Positions 53,970 through 63,558 of a DNA stretch of 64,000 bases are shown here, piece by piece (positions within the stretch are counted from its first letter, which is position 1; every line of letters starts with the position of its first letter). The position numbers and the translations under genes were made by a program. The notes below the pieces were generated by a model, which ran no database searches, was not told where the DNA came from, and saw nothing but the letters and a program-made list of their open reading frames with translations. The DNA comes from Nocardia aurea (GTDB taxonomy: Bacteria > Actinomycetota > Actinomycetes > Mycobacteriales > Mycobacteriaceae): positions 310,001 through 374,000 of the forward strand of contig NZ_QCYJ01000020.1 in the NCBI RefSeq assembly GCF_003123685.1, written 5' to 3'.

Positions 53970-55404
53970 CTAGGCCGATCCCGTTGCAGCCGTGTTGATT
54001 CGCGCCGCGTCGACGAGGGCGACCGCAAGTCCGATGTGCGCGACCAGCACGGAGCCCGAGTGGTCACCGATGCGCGCGACCGCGCGCTCGACGGAATCGG
54101 TCGTGCCGATCACCGGCAGCGGCGGGTCCAGGTAGTCCGTGATCGGATCGTCGTCTGATGCGTCGGCGAGCCGCGCACCGGTGACGGAGCCCAGGATTTC
54201 GGCGACCACGGTCGGGCCGGGTAATTCGCGCGCCAACGTCACCGGTAGCGGCGGGCCGTGCGCCGAGCAATGCCCTCGCCTGGGCGACGGACGCGTCGGA
54301 AGGCACGACCGGCGGCGGGTCACCGGCGAACTCCGCGATGTCGCCGCCGGAATCGGGCGCGCCGATCACCTCGGCGACCGTGGGGCCGGAAACCGGTGTG
54401 ATCACAGGGAATCCCAGTCGGCCGAGCCAGTCGTCGTCGAAATACTTCGACAGATACGACCGCCCGGAATCCGGTGCGATCACCACGACCACGTCGTCGG
54501 GACCGAGCGTGCGCGCGACCCGGAGCGCGGCGGCGATCGACGTGCCGGAGGAACCGCCGAGCAACAGACCTTCCGTGCGCGCCAGCCGGTGCAGCAGGGT
54601 CAACGCCTCGAGATCGGGGACCCGCTCGATCCGGTCGACGACCTCCGGGTGATACGAGGTCGGCCACAGGTCTTCCTCGGTCTCCGGATGCAGGTAGTGA
54701 CCGACGGATTCGACATACCAGGCCCGGCCGTCGCCGCCGCCGTAGACCGACGACTCGGGGTCCGCGCCGATGACCCGCACCGCACCCCCGGAGACTTCCT
54801 TCAGGAACTCCCCCGCCCCGGTGACGGTGCCGCCCGTGCCGATCCCGGCCACATAGTGCGTCACACGTCCGCCGGTCTGCGCCCAGATCTCGGGACCGGT
54901 CGTCGCGTAGTGCGCACCGGGATTGGCCGGATTGTCGTACTGTCCGGCGAACCACGCGCCGGGAATCTCCGCGGCCAGCCGCAGCGCGACACTGCGCAGA
55001 TGCTCCGGATGACCGACCGGGCGCCCACCCGCCGTCACGATCACCTCGGCGCCGTACGCGCGCAGCAGCGCGATCTTCTCACCGCTGGACTTGTCAGGCA
55101 CCACCACGATCGTCCGATAGCCCCTGGCGACGGCGACCGCGGCCAGCCCGATCCCGGTATTGCCCGATGTCGCTTCGACGACGGTGCCGCCCGCCCGGAG
55201 TTCCCCCGACGCCTCGGCCGCCTCCAGCATCGACAGCGCGGCCCGATCCTTCACGCTGCCACCGGGATTGAGATATTCCAGCTTCACGTAGACGGCGGCG
55301 GCGATCCCCTCGGTCACTCGGTTCAGACGAACCAGCGGGGTATTGCCGATCACGCCCGCGATGGAGTCGAAGACCCCGGCGGCGCGCGGTTGGGTGGCGG
55401 TCAT
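53970..55404 (-). pseudogene. cbs: Cystathionine beta-synthase with apparent frameshift in its CBS-domain region
   Basis: The catalytic part (about residues 1-350) is intact: PLP lysine in GGSVKDRAALSML, substrate loop EATSGNTGIGLA, and the phosphate loop GIGTGGTVTGAGEF. It condenses serine (or O-acetylserine) with homocysteine in transsulfuration. After SDASVAQARALLGARPA the frame becomes arginine-rich nonsense, but the next frame, from about 54249, continues the C-terminal CBS domain (LPVTLARELPGPTVVAEILG ... GDHSGSVLVAHIGLAVALVD) to a stop at 53970. A single extra base (or two missing) would explain this. It may be a real mutation, which leaves the catalytic domain usable, or a sequencing error. 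ATG at 55404 follows AGGAAGG. Confidence 0.82.
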
Positions 55405-55511
55405 GCGGCAGCCTTCCTGTGTCACCGGGCAGTCGCGGCCCGCGACCCTGCCTTCGTCCAGGCCCTCGCCGGAAGTGATTCCGGCCGGGGCGCCACGGTG
55501 AGTCCACCTTC

Positions 55512-55531
55512 TCGCGCGCGCGACGCGCGCG
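55512..55531 (-). terminator. GC-rich inverted repeat between proB and cbs
   Basis: An alternating CG-rich palindrome with about 7-base arms lies in the 184-base gap between the proB stop and the cbs start. It could terminate proB, but alternating CG sequence can form such symmetry by chance. Confidence 0.35.
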
Positions 55532-55588
55532 ACAGCGTTGCGGTCAGCGCGATCCGATTCGAACCGGGGGCCGTCGGGCGCGAGGGCG

Positions 55589-56734
55589 CTACCGGCGCGC
55601 GCTCTCCTCCACGCTGACCAGGTCGTCGGCGTGAATCACCGGTCGACGCATGGTTTCCGGGAGTTCGGCGCTGGAGCGGCCGAAGATGCCGGACAGTTCG
55701 GTGCTGTCGTATTCGATGACACCGCGGGCGACGACACGATCGTCGGGCGATACCAGGTCGACCACGTCACCGCCGTGGAACCGCCCGCGCACGCCGACGA
55801 TGCCCGCCGCGAGCAGCGAATGGCGACGATGGGCGACGGCCAGAACCGCGCCCTCGTCGATGAGTACCGCGCCGCGACTGTCGGCGGCGTGCCTGACCCA
55901 GAACTTCCTGGCGGACAGGCGAACCGGGCGGGCGGCGAAGGCCGTGCCGACCGACCCGGAGGCAAGGGCGGTGGCCGCGTCGGCGGCCGCGGCGAGCAGC
56001 ACGGGGACTCCGGCGTCGGCGGCGAGGCGGGCGGCGGACAGTTTGGACGCCATCCCGCCGGTGCCGAGCGCGCCACCGCTCCCGGCGATCACGCCGTCCA
56101 GGTCGGCGCTGCTACGCACCTCGGGGATGAAGGTGGCCGCGCCCTTGCGCGGATCGCCGTCGTAGAGTCCGTCGACATCGGAGAGCAGGATCAGGGCATC
56201 GGCTCCGACCAGGTGCGCCACCAGGGCCGCCAACCGGTCGTTGTCGCCGAAACGGATCTCCTCGGTGGCGACCGTGTCGTTCTCGTTCACCACGGCGACC
56301 GCGCCGAGCGAGCGCAAGCGGTCCAGGGTGCGCTGGGCATTGCGGTGGTGCTCGCGACGGGAGAAGTCGTCGGCGCTCAACAGCACCTGTCCGACGGTGC
56401 GGCCGTAGCGGGCGAACGAGGTGCCCCACGCGTGCGCGAGGGCCAACTGTCCGACGCTGGCCGCCGCCTGCTTGGTCGCCAGATCCCTGGGCCGAGTGGA
56501 CAATCCGAGCGGCGCGAGGCCCGCGCCGATCGCGCCCGACGACACGACGACCACGTCGGATCCGGCGCGCATGCGCGCCTCCACGGCGTCGGCGAGCCGA
56601 TCCAGCCGCTCGGTGTCGAGCCCGCTCTTCATGCTGGTCAACGCCGACGACCCGATCTTCACCACGACACTGCGCGCGGTCGCTATCGCCTCGCGCGCCG
56701 CACCGACGCCGGATTCCGAATTAACCTGTGTCAC
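55589..56734 (-). CDS. proB: Glutamate 5-kinase
   Basis: A 381-residue enzyme for the first step of proline synthesis (ATP + glutamate to gamma-glutamyl phosphate). The amino-acid kinase domain carries [52 protein letters not shown] and [16 protein letters not shown]-terminal PUA domain (about 280-365) follows. GTG at 56734 has GGGAG eight bases upstream, which decides it against an ATG 22 codons earlier. It follows obg by 88 bases, as in M. tuberculosis (Rv2440c-Rv2439c). The proA partner is 36 kb away. Confidence 0.95.
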   Translation of the reverse strand: MTQVNSESGVGAAREAIATARSVVVKIGSSALTSMKSGLDTERLDRLADAVEARMRAGSDVVVVSSGAIGAGLAPLGLSTRPRDLATKQAAASVGQLALAHAWGTSFARYGRTVGQVLLSADDFSRREHHRNAQRTLDRLRSLGAVAVVNENDTVATEEIRFGDNDRLAALVAHLVGADALILLSDVDGLYDGDPRKGAATFIPEVRSSADLDGVIAGSGGALGTGGMASKLSAARLAADAGVPVLLAAAADAATALASGSVGTAFAARPVRLSARKFWVRHAADSRGAVLIDEGAVLAVAHRRHSLLAAGIVGVRGRFHGGDVVDLVSPDDRVVARGVIEYDSTELSGIFGRSSAELPETMRRPVIHADDLVSVEESARR

Positions 56735-56822
56735 CTTCGAACTCCCTGCACCCCGAGAGAATTCACCGTCGCGCCGGACTCCGGCAGACCCGTGGCCCAC
56801 CGGAACACCGCGGCAGGCACGG

Positions 56823-58277
56823 CTACTCCTCGTCCTCTTTCACCAGACCGCGACGCACCCGCGACGCGTGTTTGCGCTCGGCCGCGCCGATGCGGTCGGA
56901 CTGTTCCAGACGGATATCGGTACCGCGACCGGTGGGCACCATATCGATACCCGCGGAAATCTGCGGCTCCCACTCGAAGGTGACGTGGCCGATGGTGACC
57001 GGAGCGCCGGGGACAGCGCCCTGCTTGACCAGTTCGTCCTCGACACCGAGCCGTGCCAGCCGGTCGGCCAGGAAGCCGACGGCCTCGGCGTTGTCGAACT
57101 GGGTCTGTCGCACCCAGCGCTCGGGCCGGGTGCCGCGCACGATGAAACCGCCGGGCTCCTGCGGATCGGCGATGACGCTGAAACCGGTCTCGTCCACCGC
57201 GATCGGACGGATGATCGGCCGTTTGGGCGCCGCCTTCGGATGGTCTTCGCGATATCGCAGCACCATCTCGGCGAGTGCGAAGGTCAGTGGCCGCAGCCCC
57301 GCCCGGCTCACGGCCGAGATCACGAACACCGGCCAGCCGCGCGCGGTGAATTCCGGGGTGACCATTTCGGCCAGCTCCGCCGCGTCGGGCACATCGGCCT
57401 TGTTGAGGATGACCACGCGCGGACGATCGGCCAGATCACCCAGGTCGGCGTCGGCGCTCAGCGCGGGTTTGTAGGCCGCGAGTTCGGCTTCCAGCGCGTC
57501 GACGTCGGAGACCGGATCCCGGCCCGGTTCCAGCGTCGCGCAATCGACGACGTGGGCGAGTACCGCGCAACGCTCCAGGTGGCGCAGGAAGTCGAGCCCG
57601 AGACCGCGGCCTTCGCTGGCACCGGGAATCAGTCCGGGTACGTCGGCGACGGTGAAGGTGGTGTCACCGCTGGCCACGACGCCGAGATTGGGGACGAGGG
57701 TGGTGAAGGGGTAGTCCGCGATCTTCGGTTTGGCGGCCGACAGCACCGAGACCAGCGAGGATTTACCCGCGGAAGGGAAACCGACGAGACCGACGTCGGC
57801 GACCGACTTCAGTTCGAGGACGAGTTCGCGTTCGTCGCCGTCCTCGCCGAGCAGCGCGAAGCCGGGCGCCTTGCGCGCCTTCGAGGCCAGCGAGGCATTG
57901 CCGAGGCCGCCTCGACCCCCACGCGCGGCGATGTACTGGTTGCCCACACCGACCAGGTCGGCGACGATCGTGCCGTCCTTGTCCACGACGACGGTGCCGT
58001 CCGGCACCTTCAGCAGCAGGGGTTCGCCCTGTTTACCGTCGCGGTTGCTGCCCTCGCCCGGTTTGCCGTTACCCGCTTTGGCGTGCGGATGGAAGTGGAA
58101 GTCGAGCAGCGTGTGCACGTTCGGGTCGACCTCGAGGATCACATCCCCGCCGTTACCACCGTTACCACCGTTGGGCCCGCCCAGCGGCTTGAACTTCTCC
58201 CTGAGCACCGACGCGCAGCCGTGGCCGCCCTTACCCGCGCGCACGTGAAGCACGACGCGGTCGATGAATTTGGACAT
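56823..58277 (-). CDS. obg: Obg GTPase
   Basis: A 484-residue GTPase that binds the 50S subunit and affects ribosome assembly, stress signalling and cell division. The N-terminal glycine-rich Obg fold ([18 protein letters not shown]) is followed by the GTPase domain: G1 [15 protein letters not shown]3 [11 protein letters not shown]4 NKAD. The Obg C-terminal domain (about 350-430) and a short charged tail complete it. AGGAGG is upstream of the ATG at 58277; an ATG four codons earlier overlaps it more closely. A hairpin separates it from rpmA. Confidence 0.96.
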   Translation of the reverse strand: MSKFIDRVVLHVRAGKGGHGCASVLREKFKPLGGPNGGNGGNGGDVILEVDPNVHTLLDFHFHPHAKAGNGKPGEGSNRDGKQGEPLLLKVPDGTVVVDKDGTIVADLVGVGNQYIAARGGRGGLGNASLASKARKAPGFALLGEDGDERELVLELKSVADVGLVGFPSAGKSSLVSVLSAAKPKIADYPFTTLVPNLGVVASGDTTFTVADVPGLIPGASEGRGLGLDFLRHLERCAVLAHVVDCATLEPGRDPVSDVDALEAELAAYKPALSADADLGDLADRPRVVILNKADVPDAAELAEMVTPEFTARGWPVFVISAVSRAGLRPLTFALAEMVLRYREDHPKAAPKRPIIRPIAVDETGFSVIADPQEPGGFIVRGTRPERWVRQTQFDNAEAVGFLADRLARLGVEDELVKQGAVPGAPVTIGHVTFEWEPQISAGIDMVPTGRGTDIRLEQSDRIGAAERKHASRVRRGLVKEDEE

Positions 58278-58383
58278 ACGCCGAATCATCCTCCTTCTTG
58301 GCTCGGTGCTGCGCGAGGCAGGGTCGATCGAATACTCGATGGTCTGGTGCGATGTCCACCGCATACCGCGGTGGAAACGCGAA

Positions 58384-58415
58384 AGCGGGCCAGGGTTCTG
58401 CGACCCTGACCCGCT
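58384..58415 (-). terminator. Hairpin between rpmA and obg
   Basis: Thirteen-base arms with one mismatch (58384-58396 and 58403-58415) enclose a 6-base loop. On the minus strand the stem is followed by a moderately T-rich stretch. It lies after the rpmA stop and before obg, and can terminate or attenuate transcription from the ribosomal protein genes. Confidence 0.65.
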
Positions 58416-58441
58416 CTACGCTGTCGAAGTGGTTTAGGCGG

Positions 58442-58708
58442 TCAGGCCTGAACCGGCTCCGGTACGACGATGTTGACGGTCTTGCGCCCACGCTTGGTGC
58501 CGAACTGGACCGCGCCCGCCGCGAGGGCGAACAGGGTGTCGTCACCGCCACGGCCGACGTTGACGCCGGGGTGGAAGTGGGTGCCGCGCTGGCGAACCAG
58601 GATCTCGCCCGCGTTGACGGCTTGACCGCCGAAGCGCTTGACGCCGAGTCGCTGGGCGTTGGAATCGCGACCGTTCCGCGAGCTGGACGCGCCCTTCTTG
58701 TGTGCCAT
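58442..58708 (-). CDS. rpmA: Ribosomal protein bL27
   Basis: An 88-residue 50S ribosomal protein bL27, close to the peptidyl-transferase centre. The N-terminus [20 protein letters not shown] and the following GVKRFGGQ are typical. There is no cleavable N-terminal extension of the Firmicutes type. It is 21 bases downstream of rplU, in the usual rplU-rpmA-obg order. Confidence 0.98.
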   Translation of the reverse strand: MAHKKGASSSRNGRDSNAQRLGVKRFGGQAVNAGEILVRQRGTHFHPGVNVGRGGDDTLFALAAGAVQFGTKRGRKTVNIVVPEPVQA

Positions 58709-58729
58709 AGCTGTTTCTCCTCGGAAGTC

Positions 58730-59041
58730 TTACTTGATGCCGGTGACCTTGATGACCGTCAGCGGCTGACGGTGACCCTGGCGCTTGTGGTAGCCGGTCT
58801 TGTTCTTGAACTTGTGGATGCGGATCTTCGGGCCCTTGGTCTGCTCGACGACCTCGGCCGCCACGGAGACCTTGGCCAGCGCGGCCGCATCCGTGGTCAG
58901 CTCGGCGCCGTCGACGAGGAGAACCGGGGACAGCGCCACGGACGAACCGGGAGCCCCCTCGATCTTCTCGACCTTCACCAGGTCACCGACCGCGACCTTG
59001 TACTGCTTTCCGCCGGTCTTGACGATTGCGTACGTTGCCAT
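58730..59041 (-). CDS. rplU: Ribosomal protein bL21
   Basis: A 103-residue 50S ribosomal protein bL21. The N-terminus [20 protein letters not shown] and C-terminus [17 protein letters not shown] are characteristic. GGAGG precedes the ATG by about 10 bases. The leader contains a strong hairpin whose loop can pair with that Shine-Dalgarno sequence (see 59081-59101). Confidence 0.98.
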   Translation of the reverse strand: MATYAIVKTGGKQYKVAVGDLVKVEKIEGAPGSSVALSPVLLVDGAELTTDAAALAKVSVAAEVVEQTKGPKIRIHKFKNKTGYHKRQGHRQPLTVIKVTGIK

Positions 59042-59420
59042 CGGTCGGCTTCCTCCACTCGATGTTCACTCGTGCTTAGTCACGTCGCAGGAGGCGACGT
59101 GACCGTGTCTTGGCTGGTTGCTGCACAGGGGGCGTGACGGAACTCCACCACGTAATGCCCATCGCCAGGCAGCGACCGTCCAAGGCTACCAGACCCATGT
59201 CCTACAACCAATTCGGCCTCTGGCAACCGTAGAGCGACCGCGGGGCGAACCCCGCAGACCCTCGAGAACCCCGCGAAATCCGAAGGGACCACGGTCGGCT
59301 CGGCGTTCACCGGAGATCCGGCGAGCGCCGCGCCCTGCGAGACGGGTTAATTCGTGAGATCCGCCACTACATGGCAAACAGCCACGGAGAGACCGGAAAT
59401 CGTCACCCACCGTCCCGCGC
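59042..59420 (-). promoter_or_regulatory. rplU leader and upstream region
   Basis: About 380 bases between the rne terminator and the rplU start carry no gene that I can support. On the minus strand this must hold the promoter and 5' leader of rplU-rpmA. I saw no strong -35/-10 pair by eye. The part next to rplU carries the hairpin at 59081-59101. Confidence 0.5.
59081..59101 (-). promoter_or_regulatory. Leader hairpin with anti-Shine-Dalgarno loop, upstream of rplU
   Basis: Perfect 8-base arms (59081-59088 and 59094-59101) enclose a 5-base loop reading CTCCT on the transcribed strand, about 40 bases upstream of the rplU start. With the closing base of the stem the loop presents CCTCC, complementary to the GGAGG Shine-Dalgarno of rplU. 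A loop-to-leader contact could hide the ribosome-binding site. Autoregulation by a ribosomal protein is one possible use; this is an inference. Confidence 0.5.
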
Positions 59421-59456
59421 GTTACGGTCGGCCGCCGATCGGCGGTCGGCCGTAAC
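59421..59456 (-). terminator. rne terminator hairpin
   Basis: A nearly perfect palindrome (two mismatched pairs in about 18-base arms) beginning and ending in GTTAC/GTAAC starts eight bases after the rne stop. It has no U-run. Stems of this size placed directly after a stop are typical of actinobacterial terminators. Confidence 0.75.
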
Positions 59457-59464
59457 GCCGGTGC

Positions 59465-62400
59465 TCACGCGTCGACGGGAGGCCCCGCCGGACGTCCGAC
59501 GGCCCGGCGACGCGGTTTACGCGCCACCACTTCCTCGGGAACGTCCTCGGCGAAATCGATGACGGGAGCGGCGGGCTGGTCGTTGCCCGACACCACGAAC
59601 ACCGCGCCACTGCTGTCGGCGGCGGGCGCCGCGGCGGACCGCGCGACCCGCCTGCGACGCGCGGGACGCGCCGCCGGTTCGTGCGAACCGTTGGTCTCGG
59701 CGGGAGCGGTGGCCCGCGCCGCCTCGACCGGTTCCGGCTGTTCGATCACGACCGCGTCCGCGCCGTCGCGCAACGCGTTCGCCGCCACCTCTGCCACTTC
59801 CGCGGCCTCGGTCTGGGCCGCGGTTTCCACCACGGCGATCACCTCGGGCTGCTCGACCTCGGCGACCTCGGCGGCCGCGTCGACCGCTTCGACGACCTCG
59901 GCCGGGGACTCGACGGTTTCGGCCACCTCGGCCCTAGAGGCCGCGGACTCGACGCCGCCGGTCGACGACTCGGCGAATTCGGCCGACTCGTCGTCCTCGT
60001 CCTCACCGTGATGGGCCGCCATCGCCAGGGCGACCGGATGCGCCCGCTTGACGGCGGCGTCCTCCTCGACCGGTTCGGCGGTGGTATCGGCGGGGGTTGC
60101 GGGCGCCGGAGCGCTCTTGTCCCGACCCCGACGCCTACGGGAACCCGTTTCCTTACGACCCGCGTTGTCCTCGGCCGTCGACGGCTCCACCGGATAGGTG
60201 TGCACGAGGATGCCGCGCCCGTGGCAGTGCTCGCAGGTCGTCGAGAAGGCTTCGACCAGTCCGGTGCCCAGTTTCTTTCTGGTCATCTGGACCAGGCCGA
60301 GCGAGGTCACTTCGGAGACCTGGTGCCTGGTGCGGTCACGGCCGAGCGCCTCGGTGAGACGGCGCAGCACGAGATCCCGGTTGGATTCGAGCACCATGTC
60401 GATGAAGTCGACGACGATCATGCCGCCGATATCGCGCAGCCGCATCTGGCGCACGATCTCCTCGGCCGCCTCCAGGTTGTTCCTGGTGACCGTCTCCTCC
60501 AGATTGCTGCCGCCGGAACCGGTGAATTTGCCGGTGTTGACGTCGATGACCGTCATCGCCTCGGTGCGGTCGATCACCAGCGTGCCGCCCGAGGGCAGCC
60601 ACACCTTGCGATCGAGCCCCTTGGCCAACTGCTCATCGATGCGGTAGGTCTCGAAGACGTCGAGGTTGCCGCCGTCGTGGCGCGACACCCGCGCGAGCAG
60701 ATCCGGCGCGACGGTGCCGATGTACTTCTCGACCGTGCTCCAGGCGCGATCACCCTCGATGACCAGCCTGGAGAAATCCTCGTTGAACAGATCCCGGATG
60801 ACCTTGACCAGGAGATCGGGCTCCTCGTACAGGGTCTTGGGCGCGCCGTTCTCCTTGGCCGCCTGCTCCTCGATGGTGCGCCAGGTGGCCTGCAACCGCT
60901 CGACGTCGCGGGCCAGTTCGGCCTCGGCGACGCCCTCGGAGGCGGTCCTGATGATCACGCCCGCGTCGGAGGGCACGATATCGCGCAGGATCTCCTTGAG
61001 ACGTTTGCGCTCGGTGTCGGGCAGTTTGCGGCTGATACCGGTGGACGTGCCGCCCGGCACGTAGACCAGGAAACGTCCGGCGAGGCTGATCTGGGTGGTA
61101 AGGCGCGCGCCCTTGTGGCCGACCGGGTCCTTGGAGACCTGGACGAGCACCTGATCGCCGGGCCGAAGCGCCTGCTCGATCTTGCGTTCCTTACCGCCGA
61201 GCCCGGCGGCCTCCCAGTTGACCTCACCGGCGTAGAGGACGCCGTTGCGGCCGCGGCCGATGTCGACGAACGCCGCTTCCATGCTCGGCAGCACGTTCTG
61301 CACCTTGCCGAGATAGACATTGCCCGCCATCGAGGCGGACCCGGTGCTGGTGACGAAATGCTCGACCAGGATGTTGTCCTCGAGCACGGCGACCTGCGTG
61401 GCGGTCGGGTGGTCGGGGAACGCCTTCTCGCGCACCACCATCACCCGGTCGACCGCTTCGCGGCGAGCGAGGAATTCCGATTCGGTCAGGATCGGCGGGC
61501 GACGGCGACCGGCCTCGCGACCGTCACGCCGACGCTGACGCTTGGCCTCGAGCCGGGTGGACCCGGTGATGCCCTGTACCTCGTCGGAGGAAGCCGCCGC
61601 CGCGGCGGCGCGGCCACGGCTCTTGTTCCTCGGTTCGCGCTCGTGCACGACGGTGTTGGGGGGATCGTCCTCGGAGACCGGTTCGCTCTCCGCGCCCTCG
61701 CCACCGACCTTGCGGCGGCGCCTGCGACGACGGCGCCGGCTCGAACCCTCGGGGGCGTTCTCGTCGTCGTCGGTGTCGGCGTCGTCGGAACCCTGTTCGG
61801 TGACGGCGTCGGTGTGCTCGGCGGCCGACGCGTCGTCCTCGGAATCGGTGTCGGCGTTGTCCTCGTCGTCACCGTCGGCGTCGGAATGCTGTTCGCCCCG
61901 ACCGCGGCCGCGGCCACGACGGCCACGACGCCTGCGGCGCGGCTGACCGTCGGCGTCACCGGACTGATCGGCGTTGTCACCGTCGTCCTCGGTGGTGTCC
62001 GCCTCGTCCTCGGCTTCGACGACGGGAGGCTCGTCGGTCCGACGGACCTCCCGCTCGGCACGGCGCTGCTTGCGCACCTGCTCGACCGCCGTGGCATCCG
62101 GCGGTAGGAACAGCGGCGCTGCCACCGACGCGGATTCGAAGACCGGAGGCGCGGTGACGTGCGGCTCCTCGGTGACGGCATGGGTGAACAGCTGCACCGA
62201 CGGTTGATGCGCCGGTGTCTGATCAGCCTCGGTATCGGAGGCCTGCCCGGCGTGCACCGGATCGGGTCGGGAGAACATGAGGCCACGCGCGGTGGCGGCT
62301 GCCGCCTGGCGTGTCTCGGTCTCCTCAGCCGTCTCGGGAGCGGGCGCCTCGGTCTCCGGGGACTCGAGACTGTCGCGCACCGACTCCGCGACGGCTCGAT

Positions 62401-62566
62401 CCACGTTCGACTGCGCGCTACGCGCGTCGGCACCCAACTCGGCGAGCTTGGCCAGGATTCGTTTGCTCGTCACTCCCAGCCGCTTGGCAAGCGCGTGAAC
62501 TCGGATTCGCTCCGGCAATTGATCGGCATCCTGTGATGTTGTTTCCAGCGGCTCTTGATCGGCCAC
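59465..62566 (-). CDS. rne: Ribonuclease E/G
   Basis: A 1033-residue endoribonuclease that starts decay and processing of many RNAs. The N-terminus has an IF2_N-like helical segment (RIRVHALAKRLGVTSKRILA), then long acidic and Arg-rich disordered regions (about 80-400). The catalytic core follows: S1 domain with VQNVLPSMEAAFVDIGRGRN, 5' sensor, DNase I-like domain with DVNTGKFTGSGGSNLEETV and IGGMIVVDFIDMV (catalytic aspartates), and the zinc-link CEHCHGRG. The tail is rich in Ala, Val and Glu. This plan equals mycobacterial RNase E. GTG at 62566 has GGAG seven bases upstream. Confidence 0.95.
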   Translation of the reverse strand: MADQEPLETTSQDADQLPERIRVHALAKRLGVTSKRILAKLAELGADARSAQSNVDRAVAESVRDSLESPETEAPAPETAEETETRQAAAATARGLMFSRPDPVHAGQASDTEADQTPAHQPSVQLFTHAVTEEPHVTAPPVFESASVAAPLFLPPDATAVEQVRKQRRAEREVRRTDEPPVVEAEDEADTTEDDGDNADQSGDADGQPRRRRRGRRGRGRGRGEQHSDADGDDEDNADTDSEDDASAAEHTDAVTEQGSDDADTDDDENAPEGSSRRRRRRRRRKVGGEGAESEPVSEDDPPNTVVHEREPRNKSRGRAAAAAASSDEVQGITGSTRLEAKRQRRRDGREAGRRRPPILTESEFLARREAVDRVMVVREKAFPDHPTATQVAVLEDNILVEHFVTSTGSASMAGNVYLGKVQNVLPSMEAAFVDIGRGRNGVLYAGEVNWEAAGLGGKERKIEQALRPGDQVLVQVSKDPVGHKGARLTTQISLAGRFLVYVPGGTSTGISRKLPDTERKRLKEILRDIVPSDAGVIIRTASEGVAEAELARDVERLQATWRTIEEQAAKENGAPKTLYEEPDLLVKVIRDLFNEDFSRLVIEGDRAWSTVEKYIGTVAPDLLARVSRHDGGNLDVFETYRIDEQLAKGLDRKVWLPSGGTLVIDRTEAMTVIDVNTGKFTGSGGSNLEETVTRNNLEAAEEIVRQMRLRDIGGMIVVDFIDMVLESNRDLVLRRLTEALGRDRTRHQVSEVTSLGLVQMTRKKLGTGLVEAFSTTCEHCHGRGILVHTYPVEPSTAEDNAGRKETGSRRRRGRDKSAPAPATPADTTAEPVEEDAAVKRAHPVALAMAAHHGEDEDDESAEFAESSTGGVESAASRAEVAETVESPAEVVEAVDAAAEVAEVEQPEVIAVVETAAQTEAAEVAEVAANALRDGADAVVIEQPEPVEAARATAPAETNGSHEPAARPARRRRVARSAAAPAADSSGAVFVVSGNDQPAAPVIDFAEDVPEEVVARKPRRRAVGRPAGPPVDA

Positions 62567-63084
62567 GAAGTCTCCTCGAGGCCCCCGGGCGCGTCCCTCC
62601 CGGTACGGAGTGACGCGGCCGACGCGGGGGCGCTGTCCGTTCACCTCGCGCCGGCGGCGCAAGGTCGTATGGTCTCGCCCCGCGTACCCGGTCAACACCA
62701 TATTTCTCGTCTGTCGGGCTGACTGGTCACGCGGCGCCTGGCTTGGCTGAACTCCGCGGATCGAGCGTTCATCCAGCGTGCCGACGCGAACAGCCGCACC
62801 ACTCGAGCAGGTGTGGATATCCGTAGCAGCGATGATCGGCATCGAAACCGCGGTGTCATCCGGTTGCCTCGGTCACCGATAGTCCGCGTACCTGCGCGAA
62901 CAGTCGGAACCGTTGGTAACCGCTTCCAGTATCCCACATCGTGCGCAGACGGTTTGCCATCGGCGCACGACTGCGTCCGGGACAACCCCGCCCGTACTCG
63001 GTCCGGTGGCGGGGCGGGAAGGGCGATGACCCCGTCTTCTCCGGCGCGTTCAGCGGTGGCCGGGATCGGGGGACGGGCGGTGGA
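62567..63084 (-). promoter_or_regulatory. rne upstream region, about 520 bases without a gene
   Basis: No convincing protein gene is present. On the minus strand this is the promoter and leader region of rne, and a long leader is common for RNase E because the enzyme controls its own mRNA. I saw a possible -10-like GATACT near 62930 but no well-spaced -35 partner. The part next to ndk holds the terminator hairpin at 62986-63014. Confidence 0.4.
62986..63014 (-). terminator. Hairpin after ndk
   Basis: Perfect 7-base GC arms (62986-62992 and 63008-63014) with a 15-base loop lie about 70 bases beyond the ndk stop. It is a moderate candidate for transcription termination between ndk and rne. Confidence 0.4.
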
Positions 63085-63501
63085 TCAGACCGGGAACTGC
63101 GGGAACCAGAGGGTGATCTCGCGCTTGGCGGATTCCGGCGAATCGGAGCCGTGGACCAGGTTGTACTGCGTTTCGAGGCCGAAGTCCCCGCGGATGCTGC
63201 CGGGGACGGCCTTCTCGACCGGATCGGTGCCGCCCGCGATCTGACGGAACGCCGCGATCGCGCGGGGGCCTTCGAGGACGGCCGCGACGACCGGACCGGA
63301 GGTGATGAACTCGATCAAGGAACCGAAGAACGGCTTCTCGGCATGCTCGGCGTAGTGCGCCCCCGCCAACTCCTCGGATACCTGCTTCAGCTCGAGGGCG
63401 GCGATCTTGAGGCCCTTGCGCTCGATTCGGGCCAGCACCTCGCCGACCAGGCCACGGGCCACGCCGTCCGGCTTGATGAGTACCAACGTCTGCTCAGTCA
63501 C
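63085..63501 (-). CDS. ndk: Nucleoside diphosphate kinase
   Basis: A 138-residue housekeeping enzyme that moves the gamma-phosphate of ATP to other nucleoside diphosphates through a phospho-histidine. The N-terminal [18 protein letters not shown] and the active-site histidine in [17 protein letters not shown] are intact. The length is standard. It sits between the DUF4233 gene and rne, as Rv2445c does in M. tuberculosis. A second, divergent NDK-like protein is encoded at 41133-42032. Confidence 0.98.
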   Translation of the reverse strand: MTEQTLVLIKPDGVARGLVGEVLARIERKGLKIAALELKQVSEELAGAHYAEHAEKPFFGSLIEFITSGPVVAAVLEGPRAIAAFRQIAGGTDPVEKAVPGSIRGDFGLETQYNLVHGSDSPESAKREITLWFPQFPV

Positions 63502-63558
63502 GGCGCACAGCCTAACCGGCGACCGTACGGTGTACCGAACCAGCGCACTCCCCGGCCG

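Noticed and set aside
59681..62107. Plus-strand open frame of 808 codons opposite rne
   Set aside because: Antisense shadow of RNase E; hydrophobic and glycine-rich without motifs.
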